Positions 6,310 to 8,045 of a stretch of DNA of 8,045 bases are shown here, piece by piece; within the stretch, counting starts at the first letter, position 1; each line of letters opens with the position of its first letter. The stretch is from JAKALQ01 sp963978265 (GTDB lineage: Bacteria; Actinomycetota; Actinomycetes; S36-B12; UBA5976), in assembly GCA_963978265.1 (NCBI GenBank), contig CAXBQV010000082.1, positions 1 to 8,045 of the forward strand. Reading direction: 5' to 3'. Both the position numbers and the translations under genes were made by a program. The notes under the pieces were generated by a model that was given only the letters and a program-made list of their open reading frames with translations, was not told the DNA's origin and did not search any database.

Positions 6310-7908
6310 GTGTCACAACACCTCAGCGATGACGAGCGCAGGCTCGCAGAGCTCGGTTACAAACAGGAACTCAACCGCAGTTGGTCGAGCTTCTCGAATT
6401 TCGCCATTTCGTTCTCGATCATCTCCATCCTGGCAGGCTGCTTCACGACGTTCGCTCAGGCGTGGAACAACGGCGGTCCGATCGCAATCTCGATCGGCTG
6501 GCCGGTAATTTCGGCGTTCATCCTGATTATCGGGTTCACGATGTCGGAGCTCGCATCTGCGTACCCGACGTCCGGTGGCATCTACTGGTGGGCCTCACGG
6601 CTCGGTGGTCCGAAGGCCGGTTACTACACCGGTTGGCTGAACCTCATCGGACTGCTGGCGGTCGTGGCATCAGTCGCGTACGGCACTGCGACGTTCCTCA
6701 ACATCCTCATTGACTCGTTCTCGGATACCTACGCGACCACGTTCCTCGGCGGCGACTACCTCAAGCAGCAGTTCTTCTGGTTCTTCATGATCCTGGTGCT
6801 CGTCACGCTCATCAATATCTTCAGCGGTCACCTGCTCGCGGTCATCAACAACATCTCGGTGTGGTGGCACGTGTTCGGTGCGGCAATCGTCATCCTGGTG
6901 CTGTTCTTCACGCCGGACAGCCATCAGTCGCTCTCGTGGATCTTCACGACCCGCATCAACAACAGCGGATTCGGTGACGGCTCATACTGGTTCTACGTCC
7001 TGCCGCTGGGCTTCCTGCTCACGCAGTACACGATCACCGGCTTCGACGCATCTGCTCACCTTGCCGAGGAGACGCAGGGTGCTCATATGTCTGCGGCCCG
7101 CGGCATCTGGCAATCGATCTTCTACTCCGCAATCGGCGGCTGGATCCTGCTGCTGTCGTTCCTGTGGGCGGCTACCAAGGTTGATGTGATCAACTCATTT
7201 GATCCGGCAGTCAATCCGTACGGCGGAGGATCAGTCATCACGATCTTCTGGACCGCGCTGACGCCGACCATGTTCAAACTGGTGATGTTCATCGCAACCG
7301 CCGGCCAGATCTTCTGCACGACTGCTTGTTTGACGTCGTCGTCACGCATGATGTTCGCGTTCAGCCGCGACGGCGCTGTGCCAGGTCATGCCCGGTTGGC
7401 GCGAGTGAACCAGCACCGCGTTCCGGTCAACGGTGTGCTCGCATCCTCGGTGATCGCGTTCATCATCACGTTGCCCGCACTGTGGAAGTCGCCGTCGGGT
7501 GCGCCGACTGCCTTCTACGCCGTCGTGTCGGTGGCAGTGATCGGCCTGTACCTCGCGTTCGCCATCCCGATCTTCCTTCGCTGGAAGAACGCGGACAAGT
7601 TCACGCCAGGTGAATGGACACTTGGCAACAAGTACAAGTGGATGAACCCGATCGCGTTCCTCGAGATCGCCATCATCTCGATCTACTTCATCCTGCCGTT
7701 CGCGCCCGCGGGCGTGCCCAAGCGCATCGTCGACAGGCTGCACGCCGAACTCATCAAGGCCGCCAACGACACCGAAGTGAAAGACCGCCTCATCGCCAAC
7801 GGCATGGATTTTGTGGGTGGCACACCTGCACAACTGGCGGACACCGTCAAGCGCGACTACGCCAAGTGGAGTAAGCTGATCAAGGAAACGGGTCTGAAGG
7901 CGGACTGA
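6310..7908 (+). CDS. APC-superfamily amino acid/amine permease fused to a Bug/TctC C-terminus (truncated, chimeric)
   Basis: The frame encodes 532 aa. Residues 1 to about 465 are an APC-superfamily permease of the amino acid/choline (GABA permease-like) group: YKQELNRSW (17-25), the FAISFSIIS start of TM1, SELASAYPTSGGIYWWASRL (79-98), YYTGWLNLIG (105-114), TGFDASAHLAEET (243-255) and SRMMFAFSRDGAVPGH (345-360). About eleven hydrophobic segments can be counted, the last near 445-463; the usual twelfth segment and cytoplasmic tail are absent. From PAGVPKRIVDRLHAEL (466-481) the protein becomes a soluble Bug/TctC periplasmic-binding-protein C-terminus ending GLKAD. GTG at 6310 is chosen for its GGAGGG site and the normal SQHLSDDERRL N-terminus. 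The native permease probably imports the amine degraded by the divergent operon, like PuuP. A membrane permease ending in a binding-protein tail without a signal sequence makes no topological sense, so I read the fusion as an artefact. Confidence 0.85.
   Translation: MSQHLSDDERRLAELGYKQELNRSWSSFSNFAISFSIISILAGCFTTFAQAWNNGGPIAISIGWPVISAFILIIGFTMSELASAYPTSGGIYWWASRLGGPKAGYYTGWLNLIGLLAVVASVAYGTATFLNILIDSFSDTYATTFLGGDYLKQQFFWFFMILVLVTLINIFSGHLLAVINNISVWWHVFGAAIVILVLFFTPDSHQSLSWIFTTRINNSGFGDGSYWFYVLPLGFLLTQYTITGFDASAHLAEETQGAHMSAARGIWQSIFYSAIGGWILLLSFLWAATKVDVINSFDPAVNPYGGGSVITIFWTALTPTMFKLVMFIATAGQIFCTTACLTSSSRMMFAFSRDGAVPGHARLARVNQHRVPVNGVLASSVIAFIITLPALWKSPSGAPTAFYAVVSVAVIGLYLAFAIPIFLRWKNADKFTPGEWTLGNKYKWMNPIAFLEIAIISIYFILPFAPAGVPKRIVDRLHAELIKAANDTEVKDRLIANGMDFVGGTPAQLADTVKRDYAKWSKLIKETGLKAD
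7703..7714. repeat. 12-bp perfect palindrome at the permease/Bug junction
   Basis: CGCCCGCGGGCG is identical on both strands and falls exactly where the permease becomes Bug-like (codons for A-P-A-G). The PAGVP wording fits both parent families, so this is probably the short homology at the join. Confidence 0.5.
7705..7908 (+). pseudogene. Bug/TctC-family solute-binding protein, C-terminal fragment
   Basis: The last 67 codons of the permease frame match the C-terminal lobe of tripartite-tricarboxylate-transporter binding proteins (Bug family): PAGVPKRIVDRLHAELIKA, then VKDRLIANGMDFVGGTPAQL and AKWSKLIKETGLKAD as landmarks. Normal Bug proteins have about 320 aa with an N-terminal signal peptide and act in the periplasm; only the final fifth is here. 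These genes are extremely numerous in Burkholderiales and unusual next to actinobacterial genes. The piece is in frame with the permease and ends 10 bp from a convergent gene of the same family. It is listed separately because its origin is probably a different genome. Confidence 0.75.
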
Positions 7909-7918
7909 TCACTGCTTC

Positions 7919-8045
7919 TCACTCTTTCTTCAGCCCCGCCTTTTCGATGACCTTGGCGTAACGCGCGGTTTCGTTGCGAACCAGCTGCTCGAATTCCGTG
8001 GCGCTGCCAGGCCAGGGGTCCACGCCCTGCGCGGACAGGCGCTCC
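7919..8045 (-). CDS. Bug/TctC-family solute-binding protein, C-terminal end (partial at window edge)
   Basis: On the minus strand the final 41 codons of a gene enter from the right edge and stop at TGA 7921-7919. The residues run ERLSAQGVDPWPGSATEFEQ and continue with NETARYAKVIEKAGLKKE, a standard Bug-family C-terminus (substrate-binding component of tripartite tricarboxylate transporters; periplasmic). It converges with the other Bug fragment with 10 bp between stops. The two tails are clearly related but not identical (GLKAD versus GLKKE), so this is not a simple inverted copy. Start, signal peptide and substrate lobe lie outside the window. It most likely belongs to the same betaproteobacterial segment as the fragment beside it. 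Confidence 0.8.
   Translation of the reverse strand, partial: ERLSAQGVDPWPGSATEFEQLVRNETARYAKVIEKAGLKKE

Noticed and set aside
7906..7940. Rho-independent terminator between the convergent Bug ends
   Set aside because: There is no compact G+C-rich stem with a T run; the only pairing has a 28-nt loop and a mismatch.

Overview
The window is a metagenome-like composite. Its core, roughly 494-7700, reads as one coherent catabolic locus. The protein families, moderately high G+C, GTG start codons and tight ATGA gene overlaps suggest an actinobacterium, but this rests on motif recognition, not on a database search. Both ends carry in-frame protein fusions of unrelated families. These look like assembly (or amplification) chimeras that bring in sequence from other bacteria: a SufB N-terminus on the left, perhaps verrucomicrobial, and Bug/TctC-type binding-protein C-termini on the right, of a kind very common in Burkholderiales.

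Layout. On the minus strand, read from 6039 down to 494, are five closely packed genes: a glutamine-synthetase-like gamma-glutamyl-amine ligase, an aldehyde dehydrogenase, a glycerol-kinase-like FGGY kinase, a GlpA-type FAD oxidoreductase with a C-terminal [2Fe-2S] BFD domain, and the first about 60 codons of a dihydrolipoamide-dehydrogenase-like flavoprotein. Gene spacings are 12 nt, 22 nt, a 4-nt overlap and a 4-nt overlap, so this is almost certainly one operon. Divergent from it, after a 270-bp intergenic region with two inverted repeats, is an APC-superfamily amino acid/amine permease on the plus strand (6310 onward).

Interpretation. Permease + gamma-glutamyl ligase + aldehyde dehydrogenase is the hallmark of gamma-glutamylated amine catabolism (compare PuuP/PuuA/PuuC for putrescine, IpuC for isopropylamine, and gamma-glutamyl-ethanolamide routes). 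The unusual part is the glycerol-kinase-like/GlpA-like/E3-like trio in the same transcription unit. The kinase lacks the glycerol-binding arginine of GlpK (NQGET instead of NQRET). A working idea is uptake and breakdown of a hydroxylated amine (amino alcohol or aminodiol), with the kinase and GlpA-like enzyme processing the polyol-like part. The substrate cannot be fixed from sequence alone. The gamma-glutamyl hydrolase, any amine/alcohol oxidase and any regulator expected for such a pathway are not in the window; the composite ends cut the locus off on both sides.

At the far right, two Bug-family C-terminal ends converge 10 bp apart. No tRNA, rRNA, CRISPR, insertion sequence or origin was seen.
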